The position numbers and the translations under genes are program-made. A stretch of 47,414 bases of DNA from Pseudomonadales bacterium. GTDB taxonomy: Bacteria > Pseudomonadota > Gammaproteobacteria > Pseudomonadales > Pseudohongiellaceae. A model generated the notes under the pieces. It saw only the letters and a program-made list of their open reading frames with translations. It did no database searches and was not told where the DNA came from. Positions 8,743 through 19,091 of this stretch are shown here, piece after piece. Numbering within the stretch: the stretch's first letter is position 1; each line of letters begins with the position of its first letter. The DNA lies in the NCBI GenBank assembly GCA_022822865.1, contig JAJDYJ010000021.1, positions 1-47,414 of the forward strand, in the 5' to 3' direction.

Positions 8743-10215
8743 TCAGTTCTCTCCCGTCTCTGCCTGGGCAGCGGTTTCGGGAAGCCGCTTGTGCCAGTCC
8801 GTCAGTTGCTGGAACTGGTGGGCCACGTTCAGGACGAGCGCCTCGCCGAAGTCCGGTCCGATGATCTGCAAGCCGAAGGGCAAGCCTTCTTCGAAGCCCG
8901 CGGGAACCGAAATGCCGGGCAGGCCGGCAAGGTTGACGGCGATAGTGAAGATATCCTCAAGATACATTTCCACCGGATCGGCCTTCGCGCCATGGGGGAA
9001 AGCCACATGGGGCGACGTGGGCCCGGCAATCACGTCGACTTGCCGGAAAGCGTCGATGAAGTCCTGCCGGATCAGCCGCCGGATGCGCTGAGCCTTGCGG
9101 TAGTAGGCGTCGTAATAGCCGGCCGACAGCGCGTAAGTGCCGACCAGGATGCGTCGTTTGACTTCGTCGCCGAAGCCCTCGCTGCGCGTGCGCGTGTAAA
9201 GGTCCTCAAGGTCGGCCGGGCTCTCGCAGCGATAGCCGTAACGCACGCCGTCGTAGCGCGACAGGTTGGCCGAGGCCTCCGCCGGCGCGACCACGTAGTA
9301 GGCCGGCACCGAAAGATGGTTATTGGGCAGGTCGATATCGATCAGGATCGCGCCCGCCCGTTCAAGTTCGGCCAGCGCCGCGTGGATCCCCCGTTCGACA
9401 CCGGGACTCAGACCTTTTGCGAAATGCGGCCGCGGGACACCCACGCGAAGACCATTCACCGGTTTGCCGAGTGCGCCGGCGTAGTCTTCCACCGGCCGAT
9501 CGACGCTGGTGGAATCGCGTGGGTCGAGCCCGGCCATCGCCTGCATCATCAGGGCCGCGTCGGCGGCGGATCGGGTCAGGGTTCCGGCCTGATCGAGACT
9601 GGAAGCGAAAGCGATCATGCCCCAGCGGGACACCCTTCCGTAACTCGGCTTGAATCCCGTAATGCCGCAGAACGAAGCCGGCTGGCGAATCGAGCCGCCG
9701 GTATCGGTGCCCGTGGCCATTGGACTAAGCCCCGCCGCGACCGCGGCCGCCGAACCGCCGGAGGAACCGCCCGGAACCCTGCCGGGATCATGAGGATTGC
9801 CCACCGCGCCGAAATAACTCGATTCGTTGGACGAGCCCATGGCGAATTCGTCCATGTTGGTCTTGCCGAGCATGACTGTCCCGGCCTGCCGCAGCTTTTC
9901 CACCACGGTGGCGTCATAGGGCGGCAGGAAGTCTTGCAGGATTCGCGAGCCGCAAGTCGTATGGGTGTCTCTTGTGCAGAAGATGTCCTTGTGGGCGAGA
10001 GGGATGCCGAGCAGCGGCCGTTCGTCGCCTTCCGCGCGGGCCCGGTCGGCCGCCGCCGCCTGCGCCAGCGCGGACTCTTCGCAAACTGTAATGAATGCGT
10101 TGAGTTCGGGATTCAGCCGGCCGATCCGGTCCAGGCAGGCGCGAGTCAACTCGACGCTTGAAATCGCGCCGCGCGAAAGTTCGGCCGAAAGTTCGGTGAC
10201 GGTCAGGTTCTGCAT
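8743..10215 (-). CDS. gatA: Aspartyl/glutamyl-tRNA(Asn/Gln) amidotransferase subunit A
   Basis: GatA is the amidase that releases ammonia from glutamine for the tRNA-dependent transamidation. The Ser-cisSer-Lys triad is intact: K76 in LAHKDIF, S151 in GGSSGGS, S175 in DTGGS, each three residues before the usual numbering. The 490-residue length is normal. It starts at the ATG ending at 10215, 68 bases after gatC; that gap holds a degenerate tandem repeat. gatB follows after one base. Confidence 0.98.
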   Translation of the reverse strand: MQNLTVTELSAELSRGAISSVELTRACLDRIGRLNPELNAFITVCEESALAQAAAADRARAEGDERPLLGIPLAHKDIFCTRDTHTTCGSRILQDFLPPYDATVVEKLRQAGTVMLGKTNMDEFAMGSSNESSYFGAVGNPHDPGRVPGGSSGGSAAAVAAGLSPMATGTDTGGSIRQPASFCGITGFKPSYGRVSRWGMIAFASSLDQAGTLTRSAADAALMMQAMAGLDPRDSTSVDRPVEDYAGALGKPVNGLRVGVPRPHFAKGLSPGVERGIHAALAELERAGAILIDIDLPNNHLSVPAYYVVAPAEASANLSRYDGVRYGYRCESPADLEDLYTRTRSEGFGDEVKRRILVGTYALSAGYYDAYYRKAQRIRRLIRQDFIDAFRQVDVIAGPTSPHVAFPHGAKADPVEMYLEDIFTIAVNLAGLPGISVPAGFEEGLPFGLQIIGPDFGEALVLNVAHQFQQLTDWHKRLPETAAQAETGEN

Positions 10216-10235
10216 CGGATTTTCGCCGTATCTTG

Positions 10236-10290
10236 TTGAGACCTTGGATTGAGTCCTTGGGTTCGAGACTTGGGGCTTGAGACCTAGGGG
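10236..10290. repeat. Degenerate tandem repeat between gatC and gatA
   Basis: On the plus strand four imperfect 13-15 base units follow one another: TTGAGACCTTGGA, TTGAGTCCTTGGG, TTCGAGACTTGGGGC, TTGAGACCTAGGGG. The last unit covers the gatC stop codon (10284-10286). The tract fills most of the otherwise short intergenic space. Its function is unknown; it may be a slippage-prone expansion. Confidence 0.6.
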
Positions 10291-10568
10291 TCGATCACTT
10301 TTGGGACGACAAACAGCCCGTTCCGGTTCGATGGCGCCAGAGCCAGCAGTTCGTCCCTGCGGTCGGCTTCGGTGACTTCATCGGCGCGCAGGCGCTGCAC
10401 GGCGTCGAGCGGATGCGCGAGGGGCTCCACGCCGGTCGTGTCGACCGCCTGCATCTGGTCGATCATGGCCAGAATCTCACCGATGCGGGCGGTAACCTCA
10501 TCAGCCTCGGCGGGGCTGACGCGCAGCCGCGCGAGCGTGGCGACCTTGTCGATTTCGGACTTTTTCAC
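10284..10568 (-). CDS. gatC: Aspartyl/glutamyl-tRNA(Asn/Gln) amidotransferase subunit C
   Basis: GatC is the small belt-like subunit that holds GatA and GatB together. The 94 residues show the family pattern: [16 protein letters not shown] near the start, then [14 protein letters not shown], and a C-terminal [11 protein letters not shown]. It starts with GTG at 10568. It is the first gene of gatC-gatA-gatB and is divergent from mreB, an arrangement also known in Pseudomonas. Confidence 0.96.
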   Translation of the reverse strand: MKKSEIDKVATLARLRVSPAEADEVTARIGEILAMIDQMQAVDTTGVEPLAHPLDAVQRLRADEVTEADRRDELLALAPSNRNGLFVVPKVIDP

Positions 10569-10607
10569 AATCGGCGAGTGAGCAATCGGCGGGAGGAGAA
10601 AGCCGCG

Positions 10608-10615
10608 ATTATACT
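10608..10615. promoter_or_regulatory. Overlapping -10 boxes for gatC and mreB
   Basis: The octamer ATTATACT reads as a perfect TATAAT on the minus strand (10613 to 10608) and as TATACT on the plus strand (10610-10615). It sits in the 197-base divergent gap. No good -35 box is seen for either direction, so this is only a candidate. Confidence 0.3.
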
Positions 10616-10636
10616 GGAATTGCGGTATCTTCGTAG

Positions 10637-11794
<1,158 letters not shown>

Positions 11795-11957
11795 TCGAGT
11801 CGCGGATGCCTTGAGGTCGAGGCCGTCAACGCTTTAAACTAGCCGGGAAACGCTGGCCTTTTCGAGGCGCGAGGGGGTTAACAAAATCGAAACCGCCGTC
11901 TCTCCAGGAAACGCGTCGCTCGATTACCGGATAGTCGCGTTTCTGTTCCTGTCCGTA

Positions 11958-12797
11958 TTGCTCATGACCGCGGATCAGCGGTTCGGATACATGGACCATG
12001 CGCGTCAGGCGCTCGGCGTGGCCGCGATACCCGTTTACTGGCTCGCGGACACTCCGGCCCGGATAAGCGGTTCGCTTGAAGAGGTCTTCGTCAGCCGCGC
12101 CGAATTGCTCGACGAGAACGCCCGTCTGCGCGAAGAACTGATGCTTTCGCGCCAGCGGTTTCAGTTCGCCGAAAGTCTGGCGGTGGAAAACGACCGCCTG
12201 CTCGCATTGCAAAACGCTTCGGCCTTGCTTGAGGACGAAGTGCTGCCGGCGGAGATCGTCAATGTTTCACCGGATCCTTTCTCACGGCGCGTATTGATCG
12301 ACAAGGGAGAACGGGACGGCGCATTCGAGGGCCAGGCCGTACTCGAAGCCAATGGGCTCATGGGCCAGGTCGTTCAGGTCATGCCGTTCTCGAGTTGGGT
12401 CTTGCTCATTACCGACGCCAGCCATGTAACTCCGGTGGAAGTCATCCGCAACGGCGAGCGGGCGCTCGCCAGGGGCAGTCCGGACGGCGATGCCGAACTC
12501 GACCTCGAATTCGTCATTCCGAGTCAGGATATCGAGGTCGGCGACAGTCTGATCAGTTCCGGCATGGGTCAGGTCTATCCCAAGAACTACCCCGTAGCCG
12601 AAGTCATCAGCGTACGCAGGAGTTCCCGGGAACCCTATGCCGCGGTCAGGGCCAGACCCATGGCGCAGATCCGGAGCACGCGTCACGTCATGCTCGTGCT
12701 CGAAGCGGCGGCGCCGGACTATCCCGTGCTCGCGGACGAAACCGATAGCGTCGCCGACGGGGAATCCGGTCTGGCCTCCGCCGATTCGGCGAATTGA
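11958..12797 (+). CDS. mreC: Rod shape-determining protein MreC
   Basis: MreC is a bitopic inner-membrane protein that links MreB to the periplasmic wall-synthesis enzymes. Seen here are the coiled-coil stretch (EEVFVSRAELLDENARLREE), then the beta-barrel core with VLIDKGERDGAFEGQAVLE and GLMGQVVQV. The first standard start is TTG 11958, but it cuts through the membrane anchor. The same frame is open upstream to a CTG at 11853 and encodes SLDYRIVAFLFLSVLLM directly before it, exactly where the anchor should be. Translation therefore probably begins upstream, at CTG 11853 or the ATC at 11886 that follows GAGGGGG. mreD follows 9 bases after the stop. Confidence 0.95.
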   Translation: MLMTADQRFGYMDHARQALGVAAIPVYWLADTPARISGSLEEVFVSRAELLDENARLREELMLSRQRFQFAESLAVENDRLLALQNASALLEDEVLPAEIVNVSPDPFSRRVLIDKGERDGAFEGQAVLEANGLMGQVVQVMPFSSWVLLITDASHVTPVEVIRNGERALARGSPDGDAELDLEFVIPSQDIEVGDSLISSGMGQVYPKNYPVAEVISVRRSSREPYAAVRARPMAQIRSTRHVMLVLEAAAPDYPVLADETDSVADGESGLASADSAN

Positions 12798-12806
12798 GTT
12801 CCGCCG

Positions 12807-13295
12807 ATGGTCGGCTCGGCGCTGCTGAATATTCTGATCGCCACGTCTTTCATGGCCGCGGCGCTGTTGGCGATCGTGCCGATGCCCGAATGGGCGACTT
12901 ACTTTCGCCCGGAATGGATCGCCCTGGCGGTCGTCTACTGGGTGATCAGGAATCCCGAGCGCGTCGGCATCGGCGTGGCCTGGATCGTGGGGATTATGGC
13001 GGACGCCCTGACCGGTTCGCTGTTCGGACTGCATGCCCTGGGGCTTGCCCTGGTCGCCTGGCTCGCCCTGCGCCTGCGTTTACGGCTGCGCCTGTTCGGC
13101 GTTTTCCGGCAAGCCAGCGTGGTGCTGGTAATCGTCGGCCTGCAGTTGTTGCTGAGCCAGTGGCTGCGAATTCTTTTCGACCTGCCCCGCGGGACGGAAA
13201 TGACGTTCCTCGCGCCGGCGCTGACGAGCGCATTGTTCTGGCCGCTGGCGTGGATGCTTCTTGACCGTTTCGTTCGTTTGCTCGATCTGAACTAG
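12807..13295 (+). CDS. mreD: Rod shape-determining protein MreD
   Basis: MreD is the small polytopic membrane partner of MreC in the elongasome. The 162-residue product is almost wholly hydrophobic, with about five or six membrane segments, and carries the family features PEWIALAVVYWVI and G-x-x-x-D-x-L-T-G-S-L-F-G-L-H-A-L (residues near 65-80). It begins with ATG 9 bases after mreC. The usual followers mrdA/rodA or maf/rng are not present; yhdP comes next after 15 bases. Confidence 0.96.
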   Translation: MVGSALLNILIATSFMAAALLAIVPMPEWATYFRPEWIALAVVYWVIRNPERVGIGVAWIVGIMADALTGSLFGLHALGLALVAWLALRLRLRLRLFGVFRQASVVLVIVGLQLLLSQWLRILFDLPRGTEMTFLAPALTSALFWPLAWMLLDRFVRLLDLN

Positions 13296-13310
13296 CGGAG
13301 ACGATCGTAT

Positions 13311-16300
13311 ATGGCTAAAGAAACGTCCACTCCGAAGCGCAAGCCGCGGACGTTGCGGCGGGCGATTCGCCGGCAATTCGGCTTGTTGCTGGTCGTCTCC
13401 GTCGTGTTGCTGGCGGCCTACGTCAGCGCGGGCAGACAGTTCATGCCCGCCATATCCGGCTATTCCGGGTTCTTCGAGAACCAGATTTTCGAAATCACCG
13501 GCGTACCGGTTCGGGTGGAATCGCTGCAAGGCGGCTTCAGCGGATTCGACCCCGTGATCGAAGTCAATGGACTTTCCATGCGGGTGCCCGCCGGCCCGGG
13601 CCTCCCCGAGTCTGTCGAGCGAGCGCTGGATTTCGACCGCGGCACGGTAGTCGTGGACATGGCCCGCAGCGTCTGGCAGCGTCGCTGGGTGCTGCGGGAG
13701 TTCGTGGTCGAACGGCTGGAGCTCGAACTCGAACAGACCGCCGCCGGCGGCTGGCTGCTCGGCGGCATCGCCATGGAAGGCGGCGGCATCGACCCGGAAA
13801 GCCTGTACCGGACCTTCGGGGGCATCGCGCAACTCGACCTGCGCGACGTCGTGGTCAACGTGCGTACGCGATCCGGGGAGCGATTGCGTTTCGTCGATGG
13901 CGCGGCAACGATCCAGAACCGGGGCGGCAACCACTTTCTCCACGTCGACATCACCCCGGAAGGTCAAGACCGGCAACTCGCGCTTTCGCTGGAAGCGCGG
14001 GGCGGCGACCTGTCGACGATCGACGGCGTATTGCATCTGGCCGTACCCGCGGCGAACTATTCGAGCCTGCTCGGCGGTCAAACCGTCGTCGGTCTCGAGG
14101 TGGAGGAATTGATCGGAGGCGGCGAGCTCTGGGTGGATTACGAGCGAGGCGAAGCAAGCGGAATCGTCGCCACCGCCGAACTGGAAGCCGTTACGTTACG
14201 GTCCGGCCGGGGCAATAACCTCACGACCCTGGATTCCCTGTCGGGCGCCTTCGAAGCGCGGAGCGAAGCGGGAACGGTGCATTATTCGATTTCAGGTCTT
14301 TCGTTCAGTCAGGCGGGCGCGGACTGGCCGCGCACAAGCCTGTATCTCGTCCATCGGCCCGAACGATCGCTGTCGATGCGCGCCGACCGGTTCGATGTGG
14401 AAATGGCGGCCTCGCTCGCCGCGAGTCTGGAGCTTATGCCCGAATCGGCGGCGGATTTGCTGGAGCGGCTGCGGCCTGCGGGCGTGCTGGAAAATTTGTC
14501 CGTTCAGACGCCGCTACGGGAAAACAGCGGCGAGTTGGCCGACGTACGGGCCAATGTCGCCGGCGGCGCCGTCGCCTCGGTGGGCAATTCTCCCGCCATG
14601 TCGGGCCTGACCGGCTATCTGGAAGTTTCCGCGGACCTCGACGGGCGCCGCGCTACCGGGCTGGTCGAAGTCGACTCAACCGACTTCGCCATAAACATTC
14701 CCAGGGTCTATACCTCGACCTGGGTCTTCGACGAGACGAACGGCAGCCTGGAATTCGAACTCGACTACGACGAGGGGCAGCAACTGCGCCTGGCAAGCAG
14801 CGTACTCACGGGCCGGCTGGGCGAGATGGAAACGCGATTGCAACTGACGTCGGCGCTCGACCGGCGGCCCGACGGCGCTCGCGAAAACGAACTCGAACTC
14901 CTCATCGGCGTCCTGAACATGGACGCCGCGGAAAAGACTCCCTTTCTGCCCGATGGCCCGGGTGTGCAGGGCAATTTGCGCGCAGGCATGGAGTTTCTCG
15001 AACGCGCGATCGTCGATGGCCGCTTCAGCAACAGCGCCGCCATCTTTCGCGGCCAGACCGTGCAGGGCTCGGACCGTATCACCAAGACTTTCCAGAGCTT
15101 CCATCAATGGCATGACGGAAGCATGCGCTTCGATCCGGAGTGGCCGCTACTCGACAGCGAACGCGCTCTCGTACTCACCGACGACGAGAATATCGACATC
15201 TTCATGGAGGATGGGAGCAGCCAGGGTTTACAGTCCGCGGTGATCCAGGGAACGATTCGCGGCAGCGAACCCGGAACGAGTCTGCTTACCGTGGCAGGCG
15301 CGGGACAGTCATCCTCGGCGGACGGACTGGCTTACCTGCAGGCCGTCCCGGCCGCGGAAGGTCTGCGGCGCGCCATGGCCGACTGGCGCATGCAAGGCAG
15401 TCTGCAAGGCGAATTCGAACTCCAGGTTCCGTTGGGCGTCCCCGACGCCGAAACGGACATCCGGCTGCATCTCGATTTCAGCGACAACGATTTATGGATT
15501 TCCCAATACGAACTCGATTTGACGGAAGTGAACGGAGAACTGCTGTTCGATACGCGAACGGGAATTGAAACCGGCGAGTTCGAAGCCAGGATGTTCGGCG
15601 GAGTAACCGGGATCGAGGTTTCAAGCCGCGGCGAACCGGGCGAGGTCGATCGGATCGTAGTGATATCCCGGGGACGCGCGGACCGCCGCGCGCTGATGCA
15701 ATGGCCGCGGCAGAGCGAGCTTGTCAAGGGATTGCTGGACAACGCCAGGGGTTCCTTTCTGTATTCCGCCGAATTGCATCTCGACCAGATGGATGCCGGC
15801 GCCACGTCCTTGCGCGTCAGTTCCGATCTCGCCGGGCTGTTTCTGACGCTGCCGGAACCTTTCGCCAAACAGGCGGGCGAGCCTCTGCCGCTGAGCTTGC
15901 AGGTCGATCAGTCCGGCGGCGTCCAGTCCATCTCCGGCTCCGCCGGTTCGCGTCTGCGTTTCAATCTGGAATCGGCGGACTCGACCATTCGCCGGGGGAG
16001 AGTGCGGCTCGGAGGCGGCCGCAGCGATACGGTCGAACCGGCCGGCGGCCTCGTTGTCGACGGACGACTGGACCGCATGGTGCTGGAACAATGGGCCGCG
16101 TTGCTTGGCGACATGCAGTCCGCTGCGCCCGAGGGATTGCACGAGGTCTTCGCCTTCATGGAAATCGACGCCGGAGAACTCGATGTCTACGGACAGACAC
16201 TCGAAGACGTGCATTTGCGGGTGGATCCCGTGTCAGGGGGCTGGCTTGCCTCGGTGGGAGGGGAATCCGTCGCGGGTACGATCGGGATCCCCCTGGATGT

Positions 16301-17309
16301 CAACGATTACCTGCAAGTGCAACTCGATTACCTGCGATTCAAGGGACTCGAGGAACCGGAACCGGACGCGGCGGCGCAAGTGGAAGCCGCGGAGGAACCG
16401 GAGCCGCCTCGAGTGGACCTGCTGGCGGGAGTCGACCCGCGCGAGCTGCCGCGCATGCATTTTGCCGTGGACGAGATCTCGATCGGCGATACGCCATGGG
16501 GCCGGTGGAACTTCATCCTGGAACCCGACGCCCGCGGCGCTGATTTCACCGATCTGAGTTTCGATTTCCGCGGTTTGCGACTGACCCCGCCGGCTTCGGA
16601 AGAAGTCGGGCAACTGCCTGCGCCGCACCTGCGCTGGGACTTTAACGGCAGGGATCACGCAACCGAACTCGCCGGCCTGATCCTCGCTGACGACATGGCC
16701 GCGGTGCTGCTCGACAGCGGCTTCGCGGCGAGCCTGGAAAGTCAAGGCGCACGGTTCGCCGCGGATTTGCAATGGCCCGGTTCCCCGGCCTTTCTCCAGG
16801 GATCGCAATTGAGCGGAAATGTCGATCTGCTGGTGGAGAACGGCCGCTTTCTGGAAACCAGCGCCGGCGGCGGCGCCCTGAAACTGATCAGCATCATCAA
16901 TTTCGACGCCATCATGCGCCGCCTGCGTCTGAGCGACGATCTGCTGCGGCGCGGCCTGGCCTTCGACGAAATCACGGGCCGCCTGAACATGGACAGGGGC
17001 CTGGCGCAAATCGAGAACCAGCTTGTGATTTCGGGGCCGTCCAGCCTGTATACGATCACCGGCGATGTGGACCTGCGCGACGAAACCATCGCCGGCGAGA
17101 TGTACGTGACCTTGCCGGTAAGCGACAACATTCCGTGGATCGGTCTGATTACGGGCAACCTGCCACTGGCCGTGGGCGCCTTCCTGCTCGACCGGATTTT
17201 CGGCGAACAGGTGGACAGTCTGACCAGCGCCGTATATACCCTGGAAGGGCCGTGGGAAGGTCTTGAGCCGCAATTCAAGCAGGCCTTCGGCGCTCCCGGC
17301 GAAGAATGA
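13311..17309 (+). CDS. yhdP: YhdP family protein (AsmA-like envelope lipid transport)
   Basis: A 1332-residue protein of the YhdP/DUF3971 family. YhdP, with TamB and YdbH, is known to move phospholipids between inner and outer membranes along a long hydrophobic groove. One N-terminal membrane anchor is seen (FGLLLVVSVVLLAAYVSAG), then a long beta-rich region without further membrane spans, and the AsmA-like C-terminus (INFDAIMRRLRLSDDLLRRG, LPLAVGAFLLDRIFG). Length is slightly above the E. coli protein. It follows mreD by 15 bases, so it is probably co-transcribed with the shape genes. Confidence 0.93.
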   Translation: MAKETSTPKRKPRTLRRAIRRQFGLLLVVSVVLLAAYVSAGRQFMPAISGYSGFFENQIFEITGVPVRVESLQGGFSGFDPVIEVNGLSMRVPAGPGLPESVERALDFDRGTVVVDMARSVWQRRWVLREFVVERLELELEQTAAGGWLLGGIAMEGGGIDPESLYRTFGGIAQLDLRDVVVNVRTRSGERLRFVDGAATIQNRGGNHFLHVDITPEGQDRQLALSLEARGGDLSTIDGVLHLAVPAANYSSLLGGQTVVGLEVEELIGGGELWVDYERGEASGIVATAELEAVTLRSGRGNNLTTLDSLSGAFEARSEAGTVHYSISGLSFSQAGADWPRTSLYLVHRPERSLSMRADRFDVEMAASLAASLELMPESAADLLERLRPAGVLENLSVQTPLRENSGELADVRANVAGGAVASVGNSPAMSGLTGYLEVSADLDGRRATGLVEVDSTDFAINIPRVYTSTWVFDETNGSLEFELDYDEGQQLRLASSVLTGRLGEMETRLQLTSALDRRPDGARENELELLIGVLNMDAAEKTPFLPDGPGVQGNLRAGMEFLERAIVDGRFSNSAAIFRGQTVQGSDRITKTFQSFHQWHDGSMRFDPEWPLLDSERALVLTDDENIDIFMEDGSSQGLQSAVIQGTIRGSEPGTSLLTVAGAGQSSSADGLAYLQAVPAAEGLRRAMADWRMQGSLQGEFELQVPLGVPDAETDIRLHLDFSDNDLWISQYELDLTEVNGELLFDTRTGIETGEFEARMFGGVTGIEVSSRGEPGEVDRIVVISRGRADRRALMQWPRQSELVKGLLDNARGSFLYSAELHLDQMDAGATSLRVSSDLAGLFLTLPEPFAKQAGEPLPLSLQVDQSGGVQSISGSAGSRLRFNLESADSTIRRGRVRLGGGRSDTVEPAGGLVVDGRLDRMVLEQWAALLGDMQSAAPEGLHEVFAFMEIDAGELDVYGQTLEDVHLRVDPVSGGWLASVGGESVAGTIGIPLDVNDYLQVQLDYLRFKGLEEPEPDAAAQVEAAEEPEPPRVDLLAGVDPRELPRMHFAVDEISIGDTPWGRWNFILEPDARGADFTDLSFDFRGLRLTPPASEEVGQLPAPHLRWDFNGRDHATELAGLILADDMAAVLLDSGFAASLESQGARFAADLQWPGSPAFLQGSQLSGNVDLLVENGRFLETSAGGGALKLISIINFDAIMRRLRLSDDLLRRGLAFDEITGRLNMDRGLAQIENQLVISGPSSLYTITGDVDLRDETIAGEMYVTLPVSDNIPWIGLITGNLPLAVGAFLLDRIFGEQVDSLTSAVYTLEGPWEGLEPQFKQAFGAPGEE

Positions 17310-17322
17310 CGGACTGACGATC

Positions 17323-18174
17323 ATGACTTGCAAACTTGCCGCGGCGCAGATGGTCAGCGGGCCGGATGTAGACCGGAATCTCGCGGCCGCCGCCGAACTG
17401 ATCGCCGAGGCGGCGGCCCGGGGCGCCGGTCTGGTGCTGCTGCCCGAAGTGTTCGCCGCGCTTGAAGGCGAGCCCATGCGCAGTCACGGCGAACGGCAGG
17501 GAGCGCCGGGCAGTCCGATCCAGGAATTTCTCTCCGGCGAGGCGCGCCGTCATGGCGTCGTGCTCGTCGGCGGCACCGCGCCGCTGGCTTCACGCCCGGG
17601 GAAAAGCGCGTCCGACGCCGGCTATCTGATCGAGGACGGCCGCGTACGCGCATCGAGCCTGGTCTACGACGCCGCCGGCGAACTGCTCGCCCGCTATGAC
17701 AAGATTCACCTGTTCGACGTCATGGTCGAAGACCGGCAAGCGCAATACTCGGAATCGCTGAGTTACGAAGCCGGCTCGGAAGTCGTCTGCGTCGATACCG
17801 AAGCAGGACGCCTCGGCCTGTCGGTCTGTTATGACCTGCGCTTTCCCGAACTGTATCGGCGCCTGTTTCGCCTCGGAGCGGAAATCATTACCGTCCCCGC
17901 GGCCTTTACCGCGGTTACGGGCGAGGCGCATTGGGAATGCCTGTTGCGGGCGCGCGCCATCGAAAACCAGTGCTACCTGGTCGCCGCGGCCCAGGGCGGA
18001 AGTCACGGTCCCGCCCGCGAGACCTGGGGACATTCGATGATCGTCAGTCCCTGGGGCGAAATCCTTGCCGAACTGGACAAGGGTCCCGGCGTCGCCGTGG
18101 CCGAGATGGACCCCCTGTTTTTGCGCGACACCCGCCGCAAAATGCCCGTCGCCGATCATATCCGCCTGGACTGA
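17323..18174 (+). CDS. Carbon-nitrogen hydrolase (nitrilase superfamily, Nit/omega-amidase type)
   Basis: A cytoplasmic amidase of 283 residues with the full Glu-Lys-Cys triad: E42 in LLPEVF, K127 in YDKIHLFD, C169 in SVCYDLRFPEL. The DLRFPELYR and HWECLLRARAIENQ stretches resemble deaminated-glutathione amidase (Nit1/YbeM) and omega-amidase. The start at 17323 is chosen because it follows the yhdP stop by 13 bases and begins MTCKLAAAQM, as in the family; the frame is open earlier inside yhdP. yhdP-nitrilase adjacency is common in Gammaproteobacteria. The likely role is metabolite repair; the exact substrate is not fixed. Confidence 0.92.
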   Translation: MTCKLAAAQMVSGPDVDRNLAAAAELIAEAAARGAGLVLLPEVFAALEGEPMRSHGERQGAPGSPIQEFLSGEARRHGVVLVGGTAPLASRPGKSASDAGYLIEDGRVRASSLVYDAAGELLARYDKIHLFDVMVEDRQAQYSESLSYEAGSEVVCVDTEAGRLGLSVCYDLRFPELYRRLFRLGAEIITVPAAFTAVTGEAHWECLLRARAIENQCYLVAAAQGGSHGPARETWGHSMIVSPWGEILAELDKGPGVAVAEMDPLFLRDTRRKMPVADHIRLD

Positions 18175-18291
18175 TTCAAGACTATCCGGTCGCCCCGAAT
18201 TTTGGCCGGCCCCGCTATTTGAGCCTGCGTCAATGGTGTTACTATCGAACAGGCGTGGACACCCAAATTCAATGGATTATGGCTGGCGCTC

Positions 18292-18879
18292 ATGGCAAGG
18301 CCGATCGAATACGACGAAGCGGAGGTGCTGGCCAGAGCGCTTGAGCAGTTCTGGCGCGAAGGTTACGAAGCGAGTTCGGTCAACAAGTTACTCGACTGCT
18401 GCGGGATCAACCGGGGGACGCTCTACAATTCCTTCACCGACAAGAACACCTTTTTCAAGATCGTCATCAATCACTACAACGAAACGCTCGACCGGCAGAT
18501 TGCCGCCTCGCTGAAAAATCCCGGATTGGGAACCTGGGAGTCCATAACCGCCTTTTTCGATGAGACCGTGGTCAATGTGCCGGTGCGGCAACGCAATCTG
18601 GGATGTCTGCTGGTCAACTCGCTATGTTCGAACGTCAATTACGACGGCGAGATCAAGCGCGTATTGCGCGCTTCGCTGAACCGCATGCGCAAGGCCCTCT
18701 TCGAGCGCCTGCGCGAGGCTAGGGCAAAAGGCAAATTGAAGAAAGACCTGGATGAATATCTGGCGGCGGACATTCTCATGAACGCCCTGTACGGCATTCG
18801 CGTCAACTCCCGCAACGGCAAAAGCGCCCGCCAACTAAAAAGCATAGCCAAGCACGCCATTACCTCTCTTAAAAAATAA
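18292..18879 (+). CDS. TetR/AcrR-family transcriptional regulator
   Basis: A 195-residue one-component regulator. The N-terminal helix-turn-helix is typical: ALEQFWREGYEASSVNKLLD, then GINRGTLYNSFTDKNTFF. The ligand-binding C-terminal part contains NLGCLLVNSL, seen in the TetR subgroup near AcrR/YcfQ-like proteins. The start is ATG 18292. It stands alone: the nitrilase gene ends 117 bases upstream, and a 111-bp inverted repeat separates it from the next gene. The target is unknown; candidates are its own promoter or the exbD-aldolase-mtnA group downstream. Confidence 0.93.
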   Translation: MARPIEYDEAEVLARALEQFWREGYEASSVNKLLDCCGINRGTLYNSFTDKNTFFKIVINHYNETLDRQIAASLKNPGLGTWESITAFFDETVVNVPVRQRNLGCLLVNSLCSNVNYDGEIKRVLRASLNRMRKALFERLREARAKGKLKKDLDEYLAADILMNALYGIRVNSRNGKSARQLKSIAKHAITSLKK

Positions 18880-18901
18880 CCTTTCGGCCCGCACAGCCTG
18901 A

Positions 18902-19012
18902 GTCGCCGTCTGCCGGGTAGGGTACAGCGGGCGTGCGAGACAGGATGTCGAGCCCGAAGCCTACAGGGACGTATTCACGGCGTCCGCTGTACCCTACCCG
19001 GCAGACGGCGAC
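18902..19012. repeat. MITE/REP-like element with perfect 29-bp inverted repeats
   Basis: The arms 18902-18930 and 18984-19012 are exact reverse complements over 29 bases, beginning GTCGCCGTCTGCCGGGTAGG on the left. They enclose 53 bases with no ORF. On transcription this would form a very stable hairpin and probably act as a two-way terminator between the TetR gene and the exbD promoter. The size and long perfect arms suggest a non-autonomous mobile or REP-type repeat. No second copy is seen in this window. Confidence 0.75.
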
Positions 19013-19031
19013 GGATCGTGGCCACTAGCTA

Positions 19032-19059
19032 TTGTTTCCCCGGTTTTGACTGCTATACT
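19032..19059 (+). promoter_or_regulatory. Sigma-70 promoter, extended -10, for the exbD-like gene
   Basis: TTGTTT (19032-19037), a 16-base spacer, and TGC-TATACT (19051-19059) give a good promoter with an extended -10. Transcription would start near 19066, leaving a leader of about 26 bases that contains AGGAAA before the ATG at 19092. It begins 20 bases after the inverted-repeat element. Confidence 0.6.
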
Positions 19060-19091
19060 CCGACTGATCGTTGGCGTGACAGGAAACCGCA

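Noticed and set aside
8722-10161. Long plus-strand ORF (479 codons) opposite gatA.
   Set aside because: gatA is certain; long open antisense frames are common in GC-rich DNA.
10236-10290. CRISPR-like array in the gatC-gatA gap.
   Set aside because: Units are 13-15 bases, degenerate and contiguous without spacers.
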